From: Stenotrophomonas maltophilia
GTDB taxonomy: Bacteria; Pseudomonadota; Gammaproteobacteria; Xanthomonadales; Xanthomonadaceae
Assembly: GCF_002799155.1 (NCBI RefSeq)
Contig: NZ_NERD01000002.1
Location: 310,001 to 374,000 of the forward strand
Length of the DNA: 64,000 nt
Reading direction: 5' to 3'
Positions 28,176 to 36,435 of this stretch are shown here, in pieces. The notes beneath the pieces are model-generated. The model did not search any database and was not told the origin of the DNA. It worked only from the letters and a program-made list of their open reading frames with translations. Made by a program: the position numbers and the translations under genes. Position 1 is the first letter of the stretch; the number at the start of each line of letters is the position of its first letter.

Positions 28176-29270
28176 GTGTCCCAGTCCATTCCCAGCTTCG
28201 CCGTCACCCGTTCGGACCACCCGCGCAGCGCTGAAGAGCGCGCCAAGATCCTGGAGAAGCCGGGCTTCGGCCTGCACTTCACCGACCACATGGTGGAAGT
28301 GCGCTGGGACAAGGACACTGGCTGGCACAACGCCAATGTGCGCGCTTACGGCCCGCTGCAGCTGGACCCGGCCGCAGCCGTGCTGCACTACGGCCAGGAA
28401 ATCTTCGAAGGCATCAAGGCCTACCGCCATGCCGACGGTTCGATCTGGACCTTCCGCCCGGATGCCAACGGCCGTCGCCTGCAGCGTTCGGCGCAGCGCC
28501 TGGCGCTGCCGGAACTGCCGGTGGAGATCTTCGTTGAATCGCTGAAGCAGCTGATCGCCGTTGACAGCGACTGGGTGCCGTCGGCCGATGAGTCGAGCCT
28601 GTACTTCCGTCCGTTCATGATCGGCGACGAAGCCTTCCTCGGCGTGCGCGGCGCGCACAAGGCCGGCTACTACGTCATCGCCAGCCCGGCCGGCCCGTAC
28701 TTCGCCAAGGGCGTTGCGCCGGTGTCGATCTGGCTGTCCACCGAATACGCACGTGCAGCCAAGGGCGGCACGGGTGCCGCCAAGTGTGGTGGCAACTACG
28801 CGGCCTCGCTGCTGCCGCAGCAGAAGGCACAGGCACAGGGCTGCTCGCAGGTGCTGTTCCTCGACCCGGTCGAAGGCAAGTACCTGGAAGAACTGGGTGG
28901 CATGAACGTGTTCCTGGTCTACAAGGACGGCACGCTGGTGACCCCGGAACTGTCCGGCAGCATCCTCGAGGGCATCACCCGCGAGAGCATCCTGCAGCTG
29001 GCGCGCGACCGCGGGATGAAGGTCGAAGAGCGCAAGGTGAGCATCGACGAGTGGAAGGACGGCGTCGCCTCCGGTGCCATCACCGAAGTGTTTGCCTGTG
29101 GCACCGCGGCAGTGGTCACCCCGATCGGCCAGCTGAAGGGCGAGGGCTTCTCGGTGGGCGACATCAACGCACCGGCCGGCGAAGTAACCATGTCGCTGCG
29201 CAAGGAACTGACCGACATCCAGTACGGCCGCCTGCCGGACCGCCACAACTGGCTGGTCAAGCTGGGCTGA
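28176..29270 (+). CDS. ilvE: branched-chain amino acid aminotransferase
   Basis: PLP fold-type IV aminotransferase for Leu, Ile and Val, 364 aa (the longer, eukaryote-like BCAT type). Landmarks are GQEIFEGIKAYRHADGSIW, YFRPFMIGDEAFLGV, the PLP lysine in GAAKCGGNYAASL, and FACGTAAVVTPI. It starts with GTG at 28176. An AGGA is 9-10 bp upstream, and no ATG fits. An SMAG hairpin and a terminator follow. Confidence 0.93.
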   Translation: MSQSIPSFAVTRSDHPRSAEERAKILEKPGFGLHFTDHMVEVRWDKDTGWHNANVRAYGPLQLDPAAAVLHYGQEIFEGIKAYRHADGSIWTFRPDANGRRLQRSAQRLALPELPVEIFVESLKQLIAVDSDWVPSADESSLYFRPFMIGDEAFLGVRGAHKAGYYVIASPAGPYFAKGVAPVSIWLSTEYARAAKGGTGAAKCGGNYAASLLPQQKAQAQGCSQVLFLDPVEGKYLEELGGMNVFLVYKDGTLVTPELSGSILEGITRESILQLARDRGMKVEERKVSIDEWKDGVASGAITEVFACGTAAVVTPIGQLKGEGFSVGDINAPAGEVTMSLRKELTDIQYGRLPDRHNWLVKLG

Positions 29271-29286
29271 TCGCCCGCGCCGAACT

Positions 29287-29312
29287 GTAGCGTCGAGCCA
29301 TGCTCGACTGCT
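29287..29312 (+). repeat. SMAG hairpin
   Basis: GTAGCGTCGAGCCATGCTCGAC, GTAG at the left end, 17 bp after the ilvE stop. Confidence 0.8.
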
Positions 29313-29318
29313 CTTCTG

Positions 29319-29354
29319 GAAAGCCCGTCCCCGTGACGGGCTTTCTGCGTTTTG
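29319..29354 (+). terminator. intrinsic terminator of ilvE
   Basis: Arms GAAAGCCCGTC and GACGGGCTTTC with a 5-nt loop, then TGCGTTTT. Confidence 0.8.
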
Positions 29355-29365
29355 GTCAGGTGGCT

Positions 29366-29406
29366 GGGGTCAGATCCCTTTTCCCTGGGAAAAGGGATCT
29401 GACCCC
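29366..29406. repeat. 41-bp GGGGTCAGATCCC palindrome, copy 3
   Basis: Perfect 20-bp arms, beginning GGGGTCAGATCCCTTTTCCC, around a single central base. It is the most perfect of the three copies. Confidence 0.85.
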
Positions 29407-29738
29407 GGCTCCGACCCCGGATCAGCGGACGCCGATGTCGGCAAAGTCATTGCAGGACACGTGATGACCCAGTCAGGTGCGTGCAGGCCGCGAGAAAGTT
29501 CCTTCACCTTCACAAACCCTCGACCCGAGAAGTCTCAGAACGAACATTTCATCTTGCTGAAAAGACGCTGAAAATCTTGTGGTGTCCGGTTTTGGTCATT
29601 AGCGTCATCTGCACGGCGGATCGATAGGGGGATCCGCTGACTCGCCGGACTTCGAACCTCGCCAACGCAAGCCAGCCCATGGTTCGGGCCGGTGCTTCTG
29701 CCGATTCCGGCATTCACACCACTAGAAAGGGAAATACG

Positions 29739-31478
29739 ATGTCCCAGGTAACGCAACCGCGTGTGCGTCGAGTGTGGGTGGTCCTTGGTGCGTCCGTTCT
29801 GTCATCGCTGCTGCTGGCCACGCCTGCGCTGGCCGGTGACGTCCAGCTCAGCGGCCTGCAGTCCGCGCCGACGCACCAGCGCTTCATCGTGAAGTACCGT
29901 GACGGCAGTGCGCCGGTGGCCAACACCACCGCATTGGCCTCTTCGCTGAAGAGTGCCGCCGCCGGCCTGGCCAGCAGCCAGGGCCGCGCGCTGGGCCTGC
30001 AGGAGGTCCGCAAGCTGGCCATCGGCCCGACCGTGGTCAGGACCGACCGCCCGCTGGACCAGGCCGAATCCGAGCTGCTGATGCGCAAGCTCGCTGCCGA
30101 CCCGAACGTGGAATACGTTGAAGTCGACCAGATCATGCGCGCGACGCTGACCCCGAACGACACCCGCTTCAGTGAGCAGTGGGGCTTCGGTACCTCCAAC
30201 GCGTCGATCAACGTACGGCCGGCCTGGGACAAGGCAACCGGCACCGGCGTGGTGGTGGCCGTGATCGATACCGGCATCACCAACCATCCCGATCTCAACG
30301 CCAACATCCTGCCCGGCTATGACTTCATCAGCGACGCCGCGATGGCGCGCGATGGCGGCGGTCGCGACAACAACCCGAATGACGAGGGCGACTGGTACGG
30401 CGCCAACGAGTGCGGCTCGGGCATTCCGGCCTCCAACTCCAGCTGGCACGGTACCCACGTCGCCGGCACGGTGGCGGCAGTGACCAACAACAGCACCGGC
30501 GTGGCAGGCACGGCGTTCAACGCCAAGGTCGTCCCGGTGCGTGTGCTGGGCAAGTGTGGCGGTTACACCTCCGACATCGCCGACGCGATCGTGTGGGCCT
30601 CCGGCGGCACCGTCAGTGGCGTGCCGGCCAATGCCAACCCGGCCGAAGTCATCAACATGTCGCTGGGCGGCGGCGGCTCCTGCTCGACCACCTACCAGAA
30701 CGCGATCAACGGCGCGGTCGGCCGTGGTACCACCGTGGTGGTCGCCGCCGGCAACAGCAACACCAACGTGTCCTCGTCGGTGCCGGCCAACTGCCCGAAC
30801 GTGATCGCGGTGGCAGCCACGACCTCGGCCGGTGCGCGTGCCAGCTTCTCCAACTATGGTTCCGGCATCGACATTTCCGGTCCGGGCCAGAGCATCCTGT
30901 CCACCCTCAACACCGGCACCACCACGCCGGGTAGCGCCACCTATGCGTCCTACAATGGCACCTCGATGGCGGCACCGCATGTGGCCGGCGTGGTTGCACT
31001 GATGCAATCGGTGGCGCCGAGCCCGCTGAGTCCGGCGCAGGTCGAAAGCATCATCAAGAGCACCGCACGGCCGCTGCCGGGCGCCTGCTCGGGTGGCTGC
31101 GGCGCCGGCATCGTCGACGCCAATGCGGCCGTGGCTGCAGCGATCAATGGCGGTGGTACGAACCCGGGCGGCAACGTGCTGCAGAACAACGTGCCGGTGA
31201 CCGGCCTGGGCGCTGCCAGCGGCGCTTCGCTGAGTTACACCGTGAACGTTCCGGCCGGCAGCACCCAGCTGCGCGTGGCGATCAGTGGCGGCAGCGGTGA
31301 TGCCGACCTGTACGTGCGCCAGGGCAGTGCCCCGACCGATACCAGCTACACCTGCCGTCCGTACCTGAGCGGCAACAGCGAAACCTGCACCATCAACAGC
31401 CCCGCCGCCGGCACCTGGTATGTGCGGGTGAAGGCCTACAGCACCTTCTCGGGCCTGACCCTCAACGCCCAGTACTGA
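29739..31478 (+). CDS. secreted subtilisin-like serine protease (StmPr1-like)
   Basis: Extracellular S8 peptidase, 579 aa. Signal peptide to about residue 32 (LLLATPALA), inhibitor-type propeptide (about 45-130), then the catalytic domain with D177 in AVIDTGI, H237 in SWHGTHVAGT and S409 in GTSMAAPHVAG. A C-terminal pre-peptidase (PPC) domain (about 485-579, TVNVPAGSTQLRVAISGGSG and SGDADLYVRQG) is usually cleaved after secretion. It closely resembles the S. maltophilia virulence protease StmPr1. The start at 29739 has GAAAGGG 7 bp upstream. Confidence 0.93.
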   Translation: MSQVTQPRVRRVWVVLGASVLSSLLLATPALAGDVQLSGLQSAPTHQRFIVKYRDGSAPVANTTALASSLKSAAAGLASSQGRALGLQEVRKLAIGPTVVRTDRPLDQAESELLMRKLAADPNVEYVEVDQIMRATLTPNDTRFSEQWGFGTSNASINVRPAWDKATGTGVVVAVIDTGITNHPDLNANILPGYDFISDAAMARDGGGRDNNPNDEGDWYGANECGSGIPASNSSWHGTHVAGTVAAVTNNSTGVAGTAFNAKVVPVRVLGKCGGYTSDIADAIVWASGGTVSGVPANANPAEVINMSLGGGGSCSTTYQNAINGAVGRGTTVVVAAGNSNTNVSSSVPANCPNVIAVAATTSAGARASFSNYGSGIDISGPGQSILSTLNTGTTTPGSATYASYNGTSMAAPHVAGVVALMQSVAPSPLSPAQVESIIKSTARPLPGACSGGCGAGIVDANAAVAAAINGGGTNPGGNVLQNNVPVTGLGAASGASLSYTVNVPAGSTQLRVAISGGSGDADLYVRQGSAPTDTSYTCRPYLSGNSETCTINSPAAGTWYVRVKAYSTFSGLTLNAQY

Positions 31479-31500
31479 GCCCAAGTCCCTCTCCAAGGGC

Positions 31501-31531
31501 ACGCCCTGGCTTCGGCCGGGGCGTTTTTTTT
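31501..31531 (+). terminator. intrinsic terminator of the protease gene
   Basis: Hairpin CGCCCTGGC-TTCG-GCCGGGGCG followed by eight Ts. A second, GTGCCGACC/GGTCGGCAC hairpin lies at 31540-31559. Confidence 0.9.
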
Positions 31532-31567
31532 CTGGGTGGGTGCCGACCCTGGTCGGCACGCTGTCCC

Positions 31568-32056
31568 TCAGACCGACTCGAAGCGGTTCGCCGCCACGTT
31601 CTTGCGCACATGCTGCGGGTCGAAAATCCGCCCGTTCATCGCGATGTACACGCCGCTCGGCAGCGACTGCACCGCACCGATCGCACAGCCGATGTTGAAC
31701 TCGGCATCCGAGCCGCGGAAACGTGCCGGGCTCAGCGCGCCGGTCATCACGATGGTCTTGTCCGGGATCGTCGCCAGCACCTTGCCGGTCTGCACCATCG
31801 AATCGGTGCCGTGGGTCACCAGCACGTGCCGGGTCGGCTGCGCGGCGATGGTGGCGCGGATCAGTTCGCGGTCCTCATCGTTGATGTGCAGCGAATCCTT
31901 GCGCAGGATCGGAATCACGTTGAAGCGGAACGTCACGCCCAGCTCGCGCAGGATCATGCCGATCTGCGGATCGCCGATCTGGTAGTCCGACTTGTCGTCG
32001 AAATAGATCTTGTCGATCGTGCCACCGGTGGTGACGACCAGGAGCTCTTCCATCAT
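31568..32056 (-). CDS. short asparaginase/glutaminase-like protein
   Basis: About 162 aa, matching only the N-terminal domain of type I/II L-asparaginases. The catalytic motifs TGGTID (first threonine) and VTHGTDSM are present, and IVMTGALSP follows. Full-length asparaginases are about 330 aa with a second domain, which is absent here. Such short asparaginase-domain proteins occur as conserved families, so this need not be a broken gene. The start is uncertain among three ATGs at 32062, 32056 and 32053. Confidence 0.8.
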   Translation of the reverse strand: MMEELLVVTTGGTIDKIYFDDKSDYQIGDPQIGMILRELGVTFRFNVIPILRKDSLHINDEDRELIRATIAAQPTRHVLVTHGTDSMVQTGKVLATIPDKTIVMTGALSPARFRGSDAEFNIGCAIGAVQSLPSGVYIAMNGRIFDPQHVRKNVAANRFESV

Positions 32057-32132
32057 GTGCATGCGCGAAACCAGGACAGGTACAGCGGCGCGGGGCCAGG
32101 AATGCAGATGATACGGCCCGGCGGCCGCAGCG

Positions 32133-32468
32133 TCAGCGTCGCCTGCCGAAGCGGGCACGCAGGCCGGGCAGGCTGGCGCTGAAGATCACCAGCAGCGCCA
32201 GCGCGATCTCGATCAGCGCCAGCCAGCGCGTTTCCGGGTGGCTCCAGGCGCTCATCACGCCGTGGCTGAACCAGCCCAGTGCCAGCACCGAGGCCCAGAA
32301 GCCGGCCTTGCGCCAGCCCACGCGCACGGCGATGGCCAGGGCCAGCGGTGGTGCGGTGAACACCAGCTGGGTCGCCAGCCAGTGCCTGTCATTGATGAAC
32401 CAGCCTGCGAACAGTGCGGCCAGCCCCATCAGGGCCAGCAGCAGGACCGTGCGCGGCGGGCGGTTCAT
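32133..32468 (-). CDS. DUF2069 membrane protein
   Basis: 111 aa with about four hydrophobic helices (VLLLALMGLAALFAGWF, LVFTAPPLALAIAV, WASVLALGWFSHGVM, WLALIEIALALLVIF), matching the DUF2069 family, which is often found next to wrbA-like quinone oxidoreductases. The start overlaps the wrbA stop by ATGA. The function is unknown. Confidence 0.85.
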   Translation of the reverse strand: MNRPPRTVLLLALMGLAALFAGWFINDRHWLATQLVFTAPPLALAIAVRVGWRKAGFWASVLALGWFSHGVMSAWSHPETRWLALIEIALALLVIFSASLPGLRARFGRRR

Positions 32469-33058
32469 CGGGCCAACCGCTGCGCGATGTCGGCCACCCG
32501 CCGGCCCAGCGCGCGCGCCAGCACGGCTTCGTCGTCGGTCGGCTGCGGGTCGTCGGCGGCGCCGGCCACGTGGCTGGCGCCATACGGCGTGCCGCCACTG
32601 GTGGTGTGGCTCAGCGCCGGCTCGGTGAACGGGATGCCGACGATCACGCAGCCGTGGTGCAGCAGCGGCACCTGCATCGACAGCAGGGTCGATTCCTGGC
32701 CGCCGTGCATCGAGGCGGTGGAAGTGAACACGCCGGCCGGCTTGCCGGACAGGGTGCCATTGACCCATTCGGCGCCCAGCCCGTCCAGGAAGTGCTTGAC
32801 CGGCGCGGCCATGTTGCCGAAGCGGGTGGGGCTGCCGAGCAGCAGGCCCTGGCATTCGACCAGGTCCTGCACGCTCACATACGGGGCGCCATCGTCGGGT
32901 ACCGGCGGCTGCGCGGTCTGGGTAACGGCGGCCACGGGCGGCACCGTGCGCAGGCGCGCGGTCATGCCCGGCACTTCGCCGATGCCCCGCGCGATCTGGC
33001 GCGCCAGCCGTGCCACCGAACCCCCCCGGCTGTAGTACAGCACCAGAATCTCGCCCAT
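32465..33058 (-). CDS. wrbA: NAD(P)H:quinone oxidoreductase WrbA
   Basis: Flavodoxin-like FMN protein reducing quinones by two electrons, 197 aa. It has the FMN phosphate loop YYSRGGSVARLA at the N-terminus, the central GSPTRFGNMAAPVKHFLDG, the WrbA loop TSTASMHGGQESTLL, and the C-terminal SGGTPYGASHVAG. The ATG at 33058 gives the family start MGEILVLYYS. It is divergent from yihY and translationally coupled to the DUF2069 gene. Confidence 0.93.
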   Translation of the reverse strand: MGEILVLYYSRGGSVARLARQIARGIGEVPGMTARLRTVPPVAAVTQTAQPPVPDDGAPYVSVQDLVECQGLLLGSPTRFGNMAAPVKHFLDGLGAEWVNGTLSGKPAGVFTSTASMHGGQESTLLSMQVPLLHHGCVIVGIPFTEPALSHTTSGGTPYGASHVAGAADDPQPTDDEAVLARALGRRVADIAQRLAR

Positions 33059-33135
33059 CGTGCCCGCTTCTCCTCGTCGTGTGGCCACCAGTATGGCTAT
33101 CCTGCCAGCATTCCGCATCGGGTACCCTTTCGCCG

Positions 33136-34410
33136 ATGGAACCTTTGGATACGCTCAACCTGTGGATGGAGCGCGCGCGGGATCGCGCACGAGCCATCAG
33201 TTTCGGCCGCTTCCTGTGGCATCGCTTCCTCGACGACCGCCTGTTCCAGGCGGCGGCAGCGCTGGCGTACACCACGGTGTTCGCGCTGGTGCCGCTGGCG
33301 ATCGTGGTATTCGGTGTGCTGTCGGCCTTCCCCGTCTTCGACCGCTGGAGCGATCAGCTCAGCGACTACGTGTTCTCCAACTTCGTGCCCTCCGCGGCGC
33401 GCGCGGCCGAGGGCTACCTGCGGCAGTTCTCGGCCAGTGCCGGCCAGCTGACGGCCGCTGGCTTCATTGCACTGGTGGCCTCATTGCTGATCACGCTCAA
33501 CAGCGTGGAAGAGACCTTCAACCAGATCTGGCGGGTCGGCTCGACCCGGCCCAAGCTGACCCGCTTCCTGGTCTACTGGACCGTATTGACCCTGGGCGCG
33601 ATGCTCGCCGCCGCATCGCTTGCGGTATCGGCGCGGGTGTTCGCGATGCCGTTGTTCGGTACCCAGGAGGGCCGTTGGTTGGCCGAGCTGGCGCTGCGGC
33701 TGGCACCGATCCTGATCGAGTTCGTCTGCATCACGCTGATGTACCGGGTGGTACCGCATCACACGGTGAAATGGCGGCACGCCGTGCCTGGCGCGATCCT
33801 GGCGGCGGTCATCCTGGAACTGGTGAAGTGGGGCATCGGTGCCTACCTGGGCAGCTTCCAGTCCTACCAGAAGCTGTATGGCACGGTGGCCTTCGTGCCG
33901 ATCCTGCTGCTGTGGATCTACCTGTGCTGGGTGGCGGTGCTGCTGGGCGCGTCGCTGGCCTCATCGATGGCCGCCTTCCGCTACCAGCCGGTTGAACTGC
34001 GCCTGCCGCAGGGGTACGAGTTCTACGGCCTGCTGCGCCTGCTCGGTCGCTTCCACCATGCCCGTGCCAAGGGCAAGGGCATGGCCGACGATGAAATCCT
34101 GCGCTTGGAACCATTGCTGACCGACTCGCTGCTGCAGGACCTGGCCTGCAACCTGCAGGAGATCGGCCTGCTGCGTCGTGACGAGCGCGGCGAGTGGCTG
34201 CTCGCGCGCGACCTGGACCAGGTCAGCCTGGCCGATCTGTACGAATGCACCCAGCTGCGCATCCCGGTGGCCGAGCAGCACCTGCCGTACCGCGACGACA
34301 GTTTGGGCCGTGCCGCATTGGCGGCGCTGGACGATCTGCGACTGCCCCTGCGTGAACGCCTGAAGCGCAAGGTCAGTGACATCTATACCGACTCTGGAGA
34401 CATGCCATGA
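33136..34410 (+). CDS. YihY-family inner membrane protein
   Basis: 424-aa membrane protein of the YihY/virulence factor BrkB family, formerly called ribonuclease BN. Six helices lie in the first ~290 residues (AALAYTTVFALVPLAIVVFG and others; GTVAFVPILLLWIYLCWVAV near 265). Then comes a cytoplasmic C-terminal winged-helix-like extension of about 130 residues. The role in the membrane is unsettled. It overlaps the following lipoprotein gene by ATGA. Confidence 0.9.
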   Translation: MEPLDTLNLWMERARDRARAISFGRFLWHRFLDDRLFQAAAALAYTTVFALVPLAIVVFGVLSAFPVFDRWSDQLSDYVFSNFVPSAARAAEGYLRQFSASAGQLTAAGFIALVASLLITLNSVEETFNQIWRVGSTRPKLTRFLVYWTVLTLGAMLAAASLAVSARVFAMPLFGTQEGRWLAELALRLAPILIEFVCITLMYRVVPHHTVKWRHAVPGAILAAVILELVKWGIGAYLGSFQSYQKLYGTVAFVPILLLWIYLCWVAVLLGASLASSMAAFRYQPVELRLPQGYEFYGLLRLLGRFHHARAKGKGMADDEILRLEPLLTDSLLQDLACNLQEIGLLRRDERGEWLLARDLDQVSLADLYECTQLRIPVAEQHLPYRDDSLGRAALAALDDLRLPLRERLKRKVSDIYTDSGDMP

Positions 34411-34982
34411 CCCGCAAGACGCCGTTGCCGCTGCTGCTCCCGTTGACCCTGCTGCTGGCCCTGGCGGCCTGCAAGCCGGCCCAGGAGCCGGCCCCGGCCA
34501 GCAGCCAGCCGCCGGCACAGGCGCCGACGCCGACCGCTCCGGCACCGGTCGATGAAACCCCGGCCGAGCGCACCACCGCCGAATTCCCGACGTTGAAGAT
34601 GAAGGCGGTGGATGGCAGCGACTACGACCTGGCCGCGCATCGTGGCAAGTGGGTGGTGGTGAACTTCTGGGCGACCTGGTGCGCCCCGTGCCGCAAGGAG
34701 ATGCCCGAGCTGTCGGCGCTGCATGCGATGCGCAGCAACATCGAGGTGGTCGGCCTGGCCTACGAGGACATCGAAGTGCCGGAGATGCAGTCGTTCCTGA
34801 CCAAGCATCCGGTGACCTATCCGATCGTGATCGTGGACCCGTTCGATCCACCGGCGGACTTCGCCACGCCGCGAGGCCTGCCGTTGACGCACCTGCTGGA
34901 TCCGCAGGGCAAGCTGGCCCACACCTTCCTTGGCCCGGTGACTGCCGCCGACATCGAAAAGCAGATCGCGGCTGCCAAGTAG
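34407..34982 (+). CDS. TlpA-like thioredoxin lipoprotein
   Basis: 191-aa periplasmic, membrane-anchored thioredoxin-fold protein. It has a lipoprotein signal with lipobox LAAC (cysteine near residue 22), a Pro/Ala-rich linker of about 30 residues, then a TlpA/ResA-like domain with the active site [15 protein letters not shown]. It probably reduces or maintains disulfides in the envelope; the specific partner is unknown. It is translationally coupled to yihY. Its stop codon is joined to hairpin element C. Confidence 0.9.
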   Translation: MTRKTPLPLLLPLTLLLALAACKPAQEPAPASSQPPAQAPTPTAPAPVDETPAERTTAEFPTLKMKAVDGSDYDLAAHRGKWVVVNFWATWCAPCRKEMPELSALHAMRSNIEVVGLAYEDIEVPEMQSFLTKHPVTYPIVIVDPFDPPADFATPRGLPLTHLLDPQGKLAHTFLGPVTAADIEKQIAAAK

Positions 34983-34983
34983 T

Positions 34984-35174
34984 AGGTTGGTCGGCAGGGC
35001 CTGCGGCCCTGCACCTGCCGGATCAACGTCAACGTCAAAAGCGTGCATTCTGTGGGATGGCGGGGTGGGTCCGGTTGCGGGGGACGCCGTAAACCCGTCC
35101 CTGGGGGCTTGGCCGCGGCATCCATGCCGCGGACACCCCCGCAACCGGACCCACCCCGCCTTCGACAGATCTCC
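34984..35174 (-). repeat. large composite hairpin element, copy C
   Basis: Starts at the tlpA-like stop with a GGTCGGCAGGG...CCCTGC hairpin and a short AACGTC repeat. Then a 25-bp arm (35059-35083) pairs perfectly with 35136-35160 around the core GACGCCGTAAACCCGTCCC and a CCGCGGCAT palindrome. It ends TTCGACAGAT. Same orientation convention as copy A. Confidence 0.75.
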
Positions 35175-35184
35175 GCGATCTGCA

Positions 35185-35274
35185 GTAGATCCACGCCATG
35201 CGTGGATGAATCTCCATCGGAATCGAATATTTCGAACTGGAATCGAAAAGCATCCACGCATGGCGTGGATCTAC
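35185..35274. repeat. SMAG inverted pair
   Basis: GTAGATCCACGCCATGCGTG at the left and its inverted counterpart ending CTAC at the right, about 40 bp apart. A further hairpin GTGTCGACC/GGTCGACAC follows at 35277-35295. These fill the spacer between elements C and D. Confidence 0.8.
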
Positions 35275-35308
35275 TGTGTCGACCAAGGTCGACACCCTCC
35301 AACAGCCG

Positions 35309-35606
35309 CAGAAATCTGTCAGGGGTGGGGCGGTGTCGGAGTGCGGGGTGTCAGCCGCATGGGCCCGAGGCATGCCTCGGGCGGGTTGGGCAGGACGCCC
35401 AACCCCGGTCTTGCCGTGTGCGCAGGACTGCGCACACGAGCAAGCGGCTGCCAAGCCTACAGGGACGTACTTGCGGCGTCCCCGCACTCCGGCACCGCCC
35501 CACCATCCCACGGAATACCCGCTGTTGCCGTTGCCGTTGCCGTTGCCGTTGCTGTTGCTCTGGCTCTGGCTTCGGCAGGTGCAGGGTGCAACCCTGCCGA
35601 CCCACC
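35309..35606 (+). repeat. large composite hairpin element, copy D
   Basis: Inverted relative to copy C. It begins GAAATCTGTCAGGGG; the left arm (35324-35348) pairs with 35480-35504 over 25 bp with one mismatch. The core is longer than in the other copies and contains GCATGCCTCGGGC and CGCAGGACTGCGCACAC palindromes. Then six GTTGCY hexamers (35524-35559) and a GCAGGTGCAGGGT...ACCCTGC hairpin reach the ppk2 stop codon. Confidence 0.75.
35524..35559. repeat. tandem hexamer (GTTGCC)x4(GTTGCT)x2
   Basis: Six tandem hexamers in element D, on the strand opposite to the CAACGTC-type repeats in element C. Non-coding. Confidence 0.85.
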
Positions 35607-36389
35607 CTAAGCTTCGACCGGGAAGTCCTCGATCGGCTTCAGCACATCGTAGTGCTCGCGATGCAGCTTGCCCTTCAGCTTCGGCAGCTCCGGCAACGGC
35701 GCATCCACCCGCGTGTCCGGTAGCCGGTCCAGCAGGTTGCGCACCAGGGTCAGTCGGCCCAGCCGCTGATCGTTGAAATCCACCAGCGTCCACGGCGCCG
35801 CCTCGCGATGCGTCGCGCGCAACATCGCCTCGCGGGCTTCAGTGTAGGCGCTGTATTTGCTGCGCGATTTCAGGTCGACCGGGGACAGCTTCCAGCCCTT
35901 CAATGGATCGAGATGACGCTCGGCGAAGCGCTTCTCCTGCTGCTCCTGGTCCACGCACAGCCAGTACTTGAACAGCAGGACGCCGTCATCCACCAGCAGC
36001 TGTTCGAACACGGGTGCCTGGCGCAGGAACTGCTGGTACTCGGTCTCGCTGCAGTAGCCCATCACCCGCTCGACGCCGGCGCGGTTGTACCAGCTGCGGT
36101 CCATCAGCACGATCTCGCCGGCGGCGGGAAGATGCGAGGCATAACGCTGGAAGTACCACTGCGTGGCTTCGCGGTCGGTCGGCTTGGGCAGCGCGACCAC
36201 CCTGCATTGGCGCGGGTTGAGATGCTGGCTGATGGCCTGGATCGCGCCGCCCTTGCCGGCCGTATCCCGTCCTTCGAACAGCACCAGCAGGCGTTGCCCA
36301 CTGTGCTGCACCCAGCGCGCCATCGCAGTCAGTTCCAGCTGAAGCGGCAGCATCAGTTCGTCGTAGTCCTTGCGCTTGAGCTTGGCCAT
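35607..36389 (-). CDS. ppk2: polyphosphate kinase 2
   Basis: PPK2-family kinase, 260 aa, transferring phosphate from polyphosphate to nucleoside diphosphates (or the reverse). It has Walker A FEGRDTAGKGGAI near residue 40, the lid-type LPKPTDREATQWYFQRY, and Walker B VLMDRSWYNRAGVERVMGY. The single-domain size fits the class I (ADP-phosphorylating) group. The longer upstream frame is antisense to its neighbour, so the ATG at 36389 (MAKLKRKDYDE) is used. Confidence 0.93.
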   Translation of the reverse strand: MAKLKRKDYDELMLPLQLELTAMARWVQHSGQRLLVLFEGRDTAGKGGAIQAISQHLNPRQCRVVALPKPTDREATQWYFQRYASHLPAAGEIVLMDRSWYNRAGVERVMGYCSETEYQQFLRQAPVFEQLLVDDGVLLFKYWLCVDQEQQEKRFAERHLDPLKGWKLSPVDLKSRSKYSAYTEAREAMLRATHREAAPWTLVDFNDQRLGRLTLVRNLLDRLPDTRVDAPLPELPKLKGKLHREHYDVLKPIEDFPVEA

Positions 36390-36435
36390 CGTCACACCAC
36401 GCGGGGAGGAAGCCCGAGCGTAACGCAGGGATCGC

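Larger units (their letters stand above)
29271..29738. other. intergenic region ilvE to protease
   Basis: 468 bp without a gene. The first 140 bp hold an SMAG hairpin, the ilvE terminator and the third GGGGTC palindrome. The rest, up to the protease start, is less GC-rich (for example around 29500-29600) and presumably carries the protease promoter, but I cannot assign -35/-10 boxes with confidence. Confidence 0.5.

Noticed and set aside
32133-33275. A 380-aa fused protein over wrbA and DUF2069
   Set aside because: Only the DUF2069 part is real in this frame; the rest is a shadow of wrbA, which is read in another frame and ends with ATGA.
35043-35776. Several open frames across 35.0-35.8 kb
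   Set aside because: They run through palindromic repeats on both strands, giving mirror-like low-complexity peptides.
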